Part shown: positions 1-7,078 of the stretch, piece after piece
Layout of the letters: each line of letters starts with the position of its first letter
How positions within the stretch are numbered: position 1 is the stretch's first letter
Assembly: GCA_007134405.1 (NCBI GenBank)
Contig: SLKW01000236.1
Coordinates: 1-8,063 of the forward strand
Length of the DNA stretch: 8,063 nucleotides
Direction: 5' to 3'
Source of the DNA: Paracoccaceae bacterium
GTDB lineage: Bacteria > Pseudomonadota > Alphaproteobacteria > Rhodobacterales > Rhodobacteraceae
The notes under the pieces: model-generated
What the model was told of the DNA's origin: nothing
Databases searched by the model: none
What the model saw: only the letters and a program-made list of their open reading frames with translations
Program-made: the position numbers and the translations under genes

Positions 1-1
1 A

Positions 2-1375
2 GGGTTCGACCCCGCCCTTGCCGACATGGAGGCCGTCGCGCGGGCACGGGCCACGGAACTGGTGGATTATCCCGCCGTGGCGCTACTGAAGCTGCCGGTG
101 CTCCGCACCCTCTGGAAACGCAACCCGCGCGGCGAGGGGCTGGAGGCGTTTCGCACCGAAGGGGGCGCGCCGCTCTACAACCACGCCCTGTTCGAGGCAA
201 TCTCGGAGCATCTGGCCGCGCAGGGCCATGGCGCCGGCTGGGCGGGGTGGCCCGAAGAATGGCACAACATCGACGGTCCCGCCGCGCGCGCCTTCGCCGA
301 GGATCACCCTGACGATGTCGAGTTCCACATCTGGCTGCAATGGCTCGCCGACCGGCAGCTTCGCGACGCGCGCGAGGCTTGTCACGCGGCGGGCATGAAG
401 ATCGGCCTCTATCTCGACTTCGCGGTAGGCGAGGCGCCGGACGGCTCGGGCGTCTGGTCCGACCGGCGACTGGTCGTGCCTGGCATCCATGTCGGTGCCC
501 CGCCCGACTATTTCAACGAGGACGGGCAGGAATGGGGCCTGGCGCCGCTCTCGCCCGTGGTGATGGCCGAACGCCATGCCGCCCCCTTCCGTTCCCTGAT
601 GGAGGATGCAACGCGACGCGCGGGCGCGATCAGGATCGATCACGCGATGGGGCTCTGGCAACTTTTCCTAATCCCCGAAGGCATGACCCCGGCCGAAGGC
701 ACCTATGTCCGCTACCCCTTCCCGGACATGCTCACGGCCCTCGCCCAGGCGTCGCAAGAACGGCGCACGGTCATTATCGGCGAGGATCTGGGCAATGTGC
801 CCGAGGGCTTTCGCGAGGTCATGGACCAGGTTGGCATCCTGTCCTACCGCATTCTTCTGTTCGAGCGCACTGAGGCCGGTTTCATCCCGCCCGAACACTA
901 CCCGGACAAAGCGCTCGTCTGCCTGTCGACGCATGACTTGCCGACTTTCCAGGGCTGGTGGCGCGGCGACGATGTCGCCCTGCGCGGCGAATACGGCCTC
1001 ATCAGCGCCGAGGCCGTCGCAGATCAGACCCACGCGCGGGCGCAGGAGCGTCAGGACCTTCTCGCCGACCTCCAACGCCTGCAGCTTCTCTCGCCGACCG
1101 AGGTCGAGGAAGCCGGCAGCGACGGCGCGCCAGAGGCCCTGGTCGTCGCGACCCATCGGATGATGGCACGCACGCCCTCGCTTCTTTTCGCCGCACGGCT
1201 CGAGGATCTGGCGGGCGAACAGGCGCCCGTGAACCTGCCCAGCACGACCGACGGCTATCCCAACTGGCGGCGCAAGCTTGGCGTAACGCTCGAGGACCTG
1301 CCGCACACCCCGCTTTTCCAGCGCATCACCGAAGGCATCCGCGCCGAGCGTCCGTCGCAAAAGGCCGAGCCATGA
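2..1375 (+). CDS. malQ: 4-alpha-glucanotransferase (amylomaltase), 5'-truncated by the window edge
   Basis: GH77 amylomaltase: it moves alpha-1,4-glucan segments between maltodextrins in the cytoplasm. The frame is open to the first base, so the true start and probably the first couple of hundred residues lie outside; 457 codons plus stop remain. GH77 motifs appear in the expected order: a GLYLDFAVG strand near 400-430, the GAPPD...GQEWGLAP block (about 497-545), RIDH with the nucleophile Asp codon at 638-640, GEDLG with the acid/base Glu codon at 782-784, and STHDLPT with the transition-state Asp codon at 935-937. The ATG at 26 is internal, because conserved-type sequence continues upstream. 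The stop overlaps the treY start (ATGA), which implies one transcript and coupled translation. In proteobacteria malQ often lies between treZ and treY, where it probably lengthens short maltodextrins left by trehalose synthesis. Family assignment is firm; the trehalose role is inferred from context. Confidence 0.95.
   Translation, partial: GFDPALADMEAVARARATELVDYPAVALLKLPVLRTLWKRNPRGEGLEAFRTEGGAPLYNHALFEAISEHLAAQGHGAGWAGWPEEWHNIDGPAARAFAEDHPDDVEFHIWLQWLADRQLRDAREACHAAGMKIGLYLDFAVGEAPDGSGVWSDRRLVVPGIHVGAPPDYFNEDGQEWGLAPLSPVVMAERHAAPFRSLMEDATRRAGAIRIDHAMGLWQLFLIPEGMTPAEGTYVRYPFPDMLTALAQASQERRTVIIGEDLGNVPEGFREVMDQVGILSYRILLFERTEAGFIPPEHYPDKALVCLSTHDLPTFQGWWRGDDVALRGEYGLISAEAVADQTHARAQERQDLLADLQRLQLLSPTEVEEAGSDGAPEALVVATHRMMARTPSLLFAARLEDLAGEQAPVNLPSTTDGYPNWRRKLGVTLEDLPHTPLFQRITEGIRAERPSQKAEP
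1359..1364 (+). promoter_or_regulatory. Shine-Dalgarno for treY inside the malQ 3' end
   Basis: AAAAGG lies 7 bases before the ATG at 1372, within the last codons of malQ. It supports the 1372 start over the in-frame ATG at 958, and fits reinitiation or coupled translation at the ATGA junction. Confidence 0.55.
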
Positions 1376-4065
1376 GCGTTCGCGCCACCTACCGGGTCCA
1401 GTTGAGCGAGGACTTCCGCTTCGCCGATGCGACAGCGCTCGTGCCCTATCTGGACGATCTCGGCATCAGCCATCTCTACGTCTCGCCGATCACCGCCGCG
1501 CGCGAGGGCAGCACGCACGGCTACGATGTCGTCGACTTCAACCGCCTCAACCCCGCCCTGGGGACGGAGGACGACCTGCGCGCCCTCGCCGCGGCGCTCC
1601 ACGCCCGCCAGATGGGGCTGATCGTCGATTTCGTGCCCAACCACATGGGGATCGGCGGCAGCGACAATCGTTATTGGCTCAGCGTGCTCGAATGGGGCCC
1701 CGAAAGCCCCTTCGCACACTGGTTCGACATCGATTGGTCCGCTCACCTGCCTGGCGCGCCACACCATCCGCATACCGGCAAGGTGCTGGTGCCGTTTCTG
1801 GGCGATCACTACGGCGCGGTGCTCGCGCGCGGCGAGTTGCGGCTGCGGTGCGACGACGGCGGCTTCGCCCTCTGGGCGCATGACACCCACAAGCTGCCGA
1901 TCTGCCCCCGCGACTACGCCGAGATCCTGCGCAAAGCCCCCGATCTGACCGGCCTCGCCAGCGCCTACGAGGGCGCCGCCGCGGGCGCCCCGCCCGATGA
2001 CACGCTCTGGCAGAACCTCGCCACGCGCCTCGCATCGGCCACCGAAGCACAGCTCGCCCCCGCGCTCGACGCCTTCACCGGGACGGCGGGCGATCCGGAA
2101 AGCTGGGACGCGCTCGACCGGCTCATCTCGCGGCAGTACTGGCGCGCCTCGCGCTTCACGCTCGATGGCGACGCGATCAACTACCGCCGTTTCTTCACTA
2201 TCAGCGACCTGGCGGGCTTGCGCATCGAAGACCCCGACGTCTTCGATGCCACGCACGAGATGATCCTGCGCCTGATGCGCGACGGTGTGGTGGACGGCTT
2301 GCGCATCGACCATATCGATGGGCTTCTCGACCCCGCGCAATACCTCCGGCGGCTGCGCAGCAGCATCGACCGCCCCTTCCCGCTTTACGTCGAAAAGATT
2401 CTCGGCCCGGGCGAGGATCTACCCGCGGACTGGCCATGCGAGGGCACGACCGGCTACGAATTCGCCAACCAGGCGGTGGAGCTTCTGGCCGACCCGCAGG
2501 GCGCGCGGGCACTGAGCCGGCTCTACCCCGTCTTCACCCGCCACCGCCGCACTCCGGGCCGCGTCGTGCAGATCGCCAAGCAGGAGGTCATGGCCTATCC
2601 GATGGCCGCCGAACTTGAGGCGCTGACCGCCCGGCTGCTCGAACTGGCGGCGCGCAACCCCGAAACCGCCGATATCGGGCGCGCGGCCCTGCGTGCAGGT
2701 CTTTCTGCAGTGGTCGTGGGGCTCGACATCTATCGCACTTATGCCAGCGTCGAGGGGCTCTCGCAGGAAGATCGCGGCCGGATCACCGCCGCCCTGAACC
2801 GCGCGCGCCGCCAGGCGCCCGAGCTTGGGCCCGATGTCTTCGACTTCATCGCCTCGGTGCTGACGCTCGATCTGGCCCGCGACCGGCCGGAAGACAGCGG
2901 TGACATCCTGAACGCAGCGATGCGCGTCCAGCAGTTCACTGGCCCCGTTATGGCAAAGGGGCTCGAGGACAAGGCGCTTTACCGATATGCCCGCCTCATC
3001 GCGCTCAACGAGGTGGGCAGCGAACCGGGACGCTTCGGCCTGTCGGTCACCGCCTTTCACCGGCTGTCCGCCGCGCGTCTGCGGCGGCAGCCTGCGTCGA
3101 TGCTTTGCAGTTCGACCCACGACACCAAACGCGGCGAGGACGCGCGCGCCCGGATCCTGGCCATCAGCGGCCATGCCGACGCCTGGCGCATGGCGGTGGC
3201 GGAGTGGCACGACCTGCTGGCCGATCCCAGCGCACCAATCGACCCGAACGAGGAATACTTCTTCTACCAGATGCTGCTCGGTGCCTGGCCCGCCGATCTG
3301 GACCCCGATCGTGACCCGTCAGAGGGTGAGGTGGATGACCTCAGGGACAGAATTGCCGCGGCGCTGGTGAAGTCCGCGCGCGAAGCCGGCGTGAACACGC
3401 GCTGGGTCTATGGCAGTCCGCGCTACGAGGCGGCCCTGGAGATGTTCGTGGCCCGCGCGCTCGACCCTGCGCCGGACAACGCGTTTCTGGCGTCCTTCCG
3501 CAGGTTCGAGCGCCGGGTCGCACCCGACGGACAGGTCAATGCGCTTATTCAGCTTGCGCTCAAACTCACCGTTCCCGGCATCCCCGACACTTACCAGGGC
3601 GCCGAGCTTTGGGAGCAGAGCCTGGTCGATCCCGACAATCGCCGGCCGGTGGATTTCGACAGGCGCCGCGAGATGCTCGCGGCCTTCGCCGAAGATGAGC
3701 CGCTTTGGACACCGGACATGCGCGGCGCAACGGTGAAGCTTGCGCTGGCGGCGGGGCTGCTTCGGTTGCGCCGGTCGAACCCGGATCTCTTCGCCCGGGG
3801 CAGTTACCGTCCGGTCTCGGCCCAGGGGCCGGCGGGGCGGCGCTTCGTGGGCTTCGTCCGCCACTGGCGCACGACACGCCTTGTCGTCGCCGCCGCGCTC
3901 TACCCTGCGCAGGACGCGCCGGACGCATGGGCGGACACGCGCCTTCTCCTGCCGCAGGGGGCGACGGGCCCCTGGCTGAACCTGATCGACCGCAGTCGCC
4001 ACGCAACGGTCGAGGCGGAGCGGATCTTCGCCAAGGTCCCGCTGGCGCTGCTCCTCACCGACTGA
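1372..4065 (+). CDS. treY: Maltooligosyl trehalose synthase (GH13)
   Basis: TreY isomerises the reducing-end alpha-1,4 linkage of a maltooligosaccharide to alpha,alpha-1,1, giving maltooligosyl trehalose; TreZ then releases trehalose. The protein has 897 residues. The N-terminus (about 4-63: ATYRVQL, YLDDLGISHLYVSP, HGYDVVDFNRLNPALG) is characteristic of TreY. Four GH13 motifs are intact: DFVPNHMG (86-93), GLRIDH with nucleophile Asp313, YVEKIL with acid/base Glu341, and SSTHDTKRGED with Asp584. NYRRFF and LAGLRIEDP precede motif II, and VPGIPDTYQGAELW lies in the C-terminal third, all as in the family. The start is the ATG overlapping the malQ stop; an AAAAGG Shine-Dalgarno lies 7 bases upstream. 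The frame is open further upstream (ATG at 958), but that part is a malQ shadow. The protein is longer than the roughly 720-780 residues of archaeal and actinobacterial enzymes; extra helical sequence sits at about 176-254, between motifs I and II. Other proteobacterial TreY proteins are also long. Identification is firm. Confidence 0.96.
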   Translation: MSVRATYRVQLSEDFRFADATALVPYLDDLGISHLYVSPITAAREGSTHGYDVVDFNRLNPALGTEDDLRALAAALHARQMGLIVDFVPNHMGIGGSDNRYWLSVLEWGPESPFAHWFDIDWSAHLPGAPHHPHTGKVLVPFLGDHYGAVLARGELRLRCDDGGFALWAHDTHKLPICPRDYAEILRKAPDLTGLASAYEGAAAGAPPDDTLWQNLATRLASATEAQLAPALDAFTGTAGDPESWDALDRLISRQYWRASRFTLDGDAINYRRFFTISDLAGLRIEDPDVFDATHEMILRLMRDGVVDGLRIDHIDGLLDPAQYLRRLRSSIDRPFPLYVEKILGPGEDLPADWPCEGTTGYEFANQAVELLADPQGARALSRLYPVFTRHRRTPGRVVQIAKQEVMAYPMAAELEALTARLLELAARNPETADIGRAALRAGLSAVVVGLDIYRTYASVEGLSQEDRGRITAALNRARRQAPELGPDVFDFIASVLTLDLARDRPEDSGDILNAAMRVQQFTGPVMAKGLEDKALYRYARLIALNEVGSEPGRFGLSVTAFHRLSAARLRRQPASMLCSSTHDTKRGEDARARILAISGHADAWRMAVAEWHDLLADPSAPIDPNEEYFFYQMLLGAWPADLDPDRDPSEGEVDDLRDRIAAALVKSAREAGVNTRWVYGSPRYEAALEMFVARALDPAPDNAFLASFRRFERRVAPDGQVNALIQLALKLTVPGIPDTYQGAELWEQSLVDPDNRRPVDFDRRREMLAAFAEDEPLWTPDMRGATVKLALAAGLLRLRRSNPDLFARGSYRPVSAQGPAGRRFVGFVRHWRTTRLVVAAALYPAQDAPDAWADTRLLLPQGATGPWLNLIDRSRHATVEAERIFAKVPLALLLTD

Positions 4066-4090
4066 CGCCCTCGACGCTGACGCGACAGCC

Positions 4091-4393
4091 TCAACCCTCG
4101 TCGTCCGGCCAGATACCGTGGCGGCGGGCAAACCAGAAAAACAGCGGCAGCCCCATCGCGATCAGAGTCGTCAGTGAAAAGGCGAACCAGTTCATCGATA
4201 TGCCGAGCAGCCGAAACTCGACTCCCGTTCCCCAGAACAGCGTCCCCGCCGTCCCGATCGCGATGATCGACACGATCAGGTCGCCGATCCCCACTGCCAG
4301 GATCGATTTCTGCGCCAGCGCGGGATAGATGCCGAAATAGCCGACCGCCAGGCAGGTGGCATTGATGGCGATGATCTGCAATTCGGGCACCAT
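4091..4393 (-). CDS. Small three-span membrane protein of unknown function
   Basis: A 100-residue protein whose family I cannot name. It has three hydrophobic stretches long enough to cross the membrane (about 5-25, 30-54 and 66-88). A short Arg-Arg-His segment (90-92) and an acidic end (PDDEG) follow the last span. Charged residues are few (Glu4, Lys29, Asp38, Glu59, Arg61), with Asp38 inside the second span. There is no signal-peptidase site, no metal-ligand cluster and a single Cys (14). The start lies 3 bases after the stop of the M32 peptidase gene, with no clear Shine-Dalgarno, so translation is probably coupled to that gene. It looks like the last gene of the ctaA-peptidase operon and converges on treY 25 bases away. 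Clean third-position GC preference and well-formed membrane spans argue that it is real. A role in the membrane near heme A or oxidase biogenesis is possible but is only a guess from position. Confidence 0.8.
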   Translation of the reverse strand: MVPELQIIAINATCLAVGYFGIYPALAQKSILAVGIGDLIVSIIAIGTAGTLFWGTGVEFRLLGISMNWFAFSLTTLIAMGLPLFFWFARRHGIWPDDEG

Positions 4394-4396
4394 GGG

Positions 4397-5869
4397 TCAG
4401 AGCGCGTAGATACGGCTGAACTTTGCTTCCAGGTAATCCAGAAGCGGCCCCTCGTGCGGCTCGAACCCGCAGGCTCGGGCGACGGTCGCGCGGGGCTCCC
4501 TCAGCCCGCCATGCACCTGCACCTTCTCGCGCAGCCAGGCGGTCGCCGACCCCGGATCGCCCTGCGCCACCTTCGCATCCAGGCCGGGCAGATCCGCGCA
4601 CAGCGCCTGCATCAGGCACCCGGCATAGACATTGCCCAGAGAATAGGTGGGGAAATAGCCGAATAGCCCCACGGCCCAATGCACGTCCTGCAGCATCCCG
4701 TGCGACGGCCGGTCGACCTCGTAACCGAAATCGGCCTCGAATCGGTCGTTCCAGGCGGCCTCCAGATCGCCGACCTGCAGATCGCCCGCGATCAGCGCGC
4801 GCTCCAGATCGAAGCGCATCATGATGTGCAGGTTGTACTGAACCTCGTCGGCCTCGGTCCGGATGAAGCCTCCGGCAAGCCGGTTGACCGTGGCGTAGAA
4901 CTCCTCCGGCCCGGCGATGCCGAAATCGCCGAACTCGCCGCGCATCTTTTCGAAAAGCCAGGCGCAGAACGGCCAGGACCGGCCGATCTGGTTCTCGTAG
5001 AACCGCGCCTGGCTTTCATGCACCCCCATCGAGACCCCGCGCCCCAGCCGGCTCAGCACGAAGGCGCGGTCGATGTTCTGCTCGTAGGCGGCGTGGCCGA
5101 CCTCGTGGATCGTCGAATAGAAGCAGTTGAACGGATCCGCCTCGACGATCCGCGTGCTGATGCGCACATCGTCCCCCGACCCCGACGAGAAAGGATGCAC
5201 CGCCAGATCGAGCCGCCCGCGCTGGAAATCGTAGCCGAAGACCTCGGCCAGGATGCGGGCGATGCGCATCTGTGTCTCGCGCTCGAACTCGCCCAGAAGG
5301 GGCGCGGGCTGGCCGGGCGCGGCCAGCGCGGCATTGCGCAGCGCGCGCAGCCGGGGGCGCATCCGGTCAAACATGGCGGCGATGTCCGCGCCCGTCGTGC
5401 CCGGCTCGTATTCGTCAAGTAGCGCGTCATAGCCGTCCCCGCCAGCGGCCAGCGCCGCCGCCTCCTCGCGCTTGAGCGCAACCATCCGCGACAGGATCGG
5501 CAGGAAATGCGCGGTGTCCTCGCGCGCCCGCGCCTCGGCCCAGATGTCGTGCGACAACGAGGCGGTGCGCGCGATCTCGGCGGCCAGGTCCAGCGGCACG
5601 CGGCTTTGCCGGTCGTAGTCGCGCCGGATCAGCCGCATCAGCGCCACGCCCGCCGCATCCGGCGCCTCGGCCGTCGCCAGCCAGTCGCCGATGCGCGTAT
5701 CGCTGCGGCGCGCGTGCAGAACGGTTTCCAGCGCCGCCATCTCCTCGGCCCGCTGCGCGCCCGCTCCGCGCGGCATCATCACCTCCTGATCCCAGCGCAA
5801 CCGGCCCATGACCTGCTCCAGCGCGCAGGTTTCGCGGTCGTGCGCGGCAAGCGCCTCGAACGCGGTCAT
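4397..5869 (-). CDS. M32-family metallocarboxypeptidase (carboxypeptidase Taq type)
   Basis: A cytoplasmic zinc carboxypeptidase that removes C-terminal residues from peptides with broad specificity, stopping before proline in characterised members. The protein has 490 residues, normal for M32. The zinc site is complete: HEVGH (255-259) with catalytic Glu256, and the third ligand Glu285 in HESQ (284-287), 30 residues after the first His as in the Pyrococcus furiosus enzyme. Other family blocks are HPF near 225, DVRISTR (234-240), IRTEADE (336-342) and LQDVHWAVGLFGYFPTYSLGN (about 393-413). There is no signal peptide. The start at 5869 is chosen because MTAFEALAAHDRE matches the usual M32 N-terminus, an AGGG lies 7 bases upstream, and it forms a 4-bp ATGA overlap with the ctaA stop. 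An ATG at 5941 would add 24 residues that lie inside the ctaA coding region. It is probably co-transcribed with ctaA and the small membrane protein; a housekeeping peptide-turnover role is likely. Confidence 0.95.
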   Translation of the reverse strand: MTAFEALAAHDRETCALEQVMGRLRWDQEVMMPRGAGAQRAEEMAALETVLHARRSDTRIGDWLATAEAPDAAGVALMRLIRRDYDRQSRVPLDLAAEIARTASLSHDIWAEARAREDTAHFLPILSRMVALKREEAAALAAGGDGYDALLDEYEPGTTGADIAAMFDRMRPRLRALRNAALAAPGQPAPLLGEFERETQMRIARILAEVFGYDFQRGRLDLAVHPFSSGSGDDVRISTRIVEADPFNCFYSTIHEVGHAAYEQNIDRAFVLSRLGRGVSMGVHESQARFYENQIGRSWPFCAWLFEKMRGEFGDFGIAGPEEFYATVNRLAGGFIRTEADEVQYNLHIMMRFDLERALIAGDLQVGDLEAAWNDRFEADFGYEVDRPSHGMLQDVHWAVGLFGYFPTYSLGNVYAGCLMQALCADLPGLDAKVAQGDPGSATAWLREKVQVHGGLREPRATVARACGFEPHEGPLLDYLEAKFSRIYAL

Positions 5870-7005
5870 GCGCGCGCCCTGCCGATGGTCGCGCCCTCGG
5901 GATACCCGGCCAGGAAGCGCGCGCGCAGGATCGCCACCCACAGCACCACCGCCAGGATCTGATGCGCAATGGCCAGCTGCCAGGGCGCGCCGTGGATCAC
6001 GGTCACGATGCCCAGCACCACCTGCGCGGCCATGAGCGCGCCCATCGCGTGAAACGCCCCGCGCACCGAGGCAAAGCTGGATCGCCGCCCGCGCAGCCAG
6101 ACCACCAGCGCGAAAATCGCCAGCAGATAGCCCGCCTTGCGGTGGATGAACTGCACCGTCCCGTCATTCTCGAAGAAGTTGCGCCAGACCGGCTCCAGGT
6201 CGAACATCCCCGGCGGAAAGATCCCGCCCGCCATCAGCGGCCAGTCGGTATAGCCGCGCCCGGCGTCGATCCCGGCCACCAGCGCGCCCAGCAGGATCTG
6301 CAGGAAGGCGAAATGCATCAGTCCCGTCGACATCCGGAACGCCCGGCCCTCGCGCGCGCGCCGCGCTTGCAGAAGCGCGGCCTGCGACCGGCCCAGGCGC
6401 AGAATGTACCACGCAAGCAGGCCCAGGATCACGAAGGCCAATCCCAGATGCACCGCCAGCCGGTACGAGGCGACCGCCACCATCCCCTCCGTCAGCCCCG
6501 AGGCGACCATCCACCAGCCGATCGCCCCCTGCAGCCCGCCAAGCGCGCCCAGGCCCAGCAGCCGCCCGGTCCAGCCCGGCGGGATCTGTCCCCGCAGCCA
6601 GAACCACAGGAACCCTACCGCCCAGACCAGCCCGATAAGCCGGCCCAGTTGCCGGTGCCCCCATTCCCACCAGTAGATGAACTGGAATTCCGCCAGGCTC
6701 ATCCCCTCATTCAGCAGCCGGTACTGGTCGATCTGCCGGTAAGCCTCGAATTCGCGCTCCCAGTCGGCCGCCGACATCGGCGGGATCGCCCCGGTCACAG
6801 GCCGCCAGTCGGTGATCGACAGGCCCGATCCGGTCAACCGCGTCAGCCCGCCCACCGCGACCATCACCGCGACCAGGGCGAACAGTACGATCAGCCAGCC
6901 CCGGATCGCGCGGCGCGCGCCGGCCGGGCGCTCGATCATCACGCGCGGCGCGGGCGACTTTTGCGCGCCCTCGGCAACTTCCTCGAAAATGGGGCGTTTC
7001 GCCAT
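5866..7005 (-). CDS. ctaA: Heme A synthase (Cox15/CtaA)
   Basis: An inner-membrane enzyme that oxidises the C8 methyl of heme O to a formyl group, making heme A for aa3-type cytochrome c oxidase. The protein has 379 residues and about eight membrane spans (roughly 34-54, 120-138, 147-168, 180-203, 227-246, 287-304, 316-336, 343-362), arranged as two related four-helix halves. The likely heme-ligand His pairs are His117 (in WEWGHRQLGR) and His186 in the first half, and His288 (FIHRKAGY) and His348 (IAHQ) in the second. Glu114 sits three residues before His117, the same spacing as the catalytic Glu57/His60 pair of Bacillus CtaA. GGLTRLTGSGLSITDW (52-67) is a family signature. There is no cysteine at all, so the extracytoplasmic Cys pair of the Bacillus type is absent, as in the Cox15 type. 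The start at 7005 has AAGGAG 6 bases upstream; the ATGs near 7056 lie upstream of the predicted transcription start. The stop overlaps the M32 peptidase start. Confidence 0.97.
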   Translation of the reverse strand: MAKRPIFEEVAEGAQKSPAPRVMIERPAGARRAIRGWLIVLFALVAVMVAVGGLTRLTGSGLSITDWRPVTGAIPPMSAADWEREFEAYRQIDQYRLLNEGMSLAEFQFIYWWEWGHRQLGRLIGLVWAVGFLWFWLRGQIPPGWTGRLLGLGALGGLQGAIGWWMVASGLTEGMVAVASYRLAVHLGLAFVILGLLAWYILRLGRSQAALLQARRAREGRAFRMSTGLMHFAFLQILLGALVAGIDAGRGYTDWPLMAGGIFPPGMFDLEPVWRNFFENDGTVQFIHRKAGYLLAIFALVVWLRGRRSSFASVRGAFHAMGALMAAQVVLGIVTVIHGAPWQLAIAHQILAVVLWVAILRARFLAGYPEGATIGRARA

Positions 7006-7011
7006 CGTGCT

Positions 7012-7017
7012 CTCCTT
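7012..7017 (-). promoter_or_regulatory. Shine-Dalgarno deciding the ctaA start
   Basis: AAGGAG on the minus strand, 6 bases before the ATG at 7005, is the strongest ribosome binding site in the window. It sets the ctaA start at 7005 rather than at the in-frame ATGs 17 and 16 codons upstream, which fall between the predicted -35 and -10 boxes. Confidence 0.75.
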
Positions 7018-7027
7018 CACGCGCGGC

Positions 7028-7056
7028 AAGCTAGAGGCGCCCTGCCCCGGCATCAA
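7028..7056 (-). promoter_or_regulatory. Predicted sigma70-type promoter for the ctaA operon
   Basis: On the minus strand, TTGATG (7051-7056) and TAGCTT (7028-7033) are separated by exactly 17 bases. Transcription would start near 7021, giving a very short leader of about 16 bases that still contains the AAGGAG ribosome site. The boxes lie in the 73-base gap after trmJ, so ctaA probably has its own start even if some trmJ transcripts read through. A small GC hairpin (GGCGC, 3-base loop, GCGCC; 7058-7070) lies just upstream of the -35 box and could weaken read-through, but no T-tract follows. Based on motif and spacing only. Confidence 0.5.
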
Positions 7057-7078
7057 GGGCGCTTGGCGCCTGCGCCTG

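Noticed and set aside
958..1371. N-terminal extension of treY to the ATG at 958
   Set aside because: The extra 138 residues are Arg/Pro/Ala-rich, lie wholly within malQ in another frame and are not TreY-like; the typical TreY N-terminus begins at 1372 with a ribosome site in front.
1255..2340. Minus-strand open frame (361 codons) opposite the malQ end and the treY start
   Set aside because: It crosses the malQ-treY junction antisense and has no recognisable domain; the sense frames carry complete GH77 and GH13 motifs.
5870..5941. N-terminal extension of the M32 peptidase to the ATG at 5941
   Set aside because: The added 24 residues overlap the ctaA coding end and are low-complexity; the ATGA junction at 5866-5869 and the family N-terminus favour 5869.
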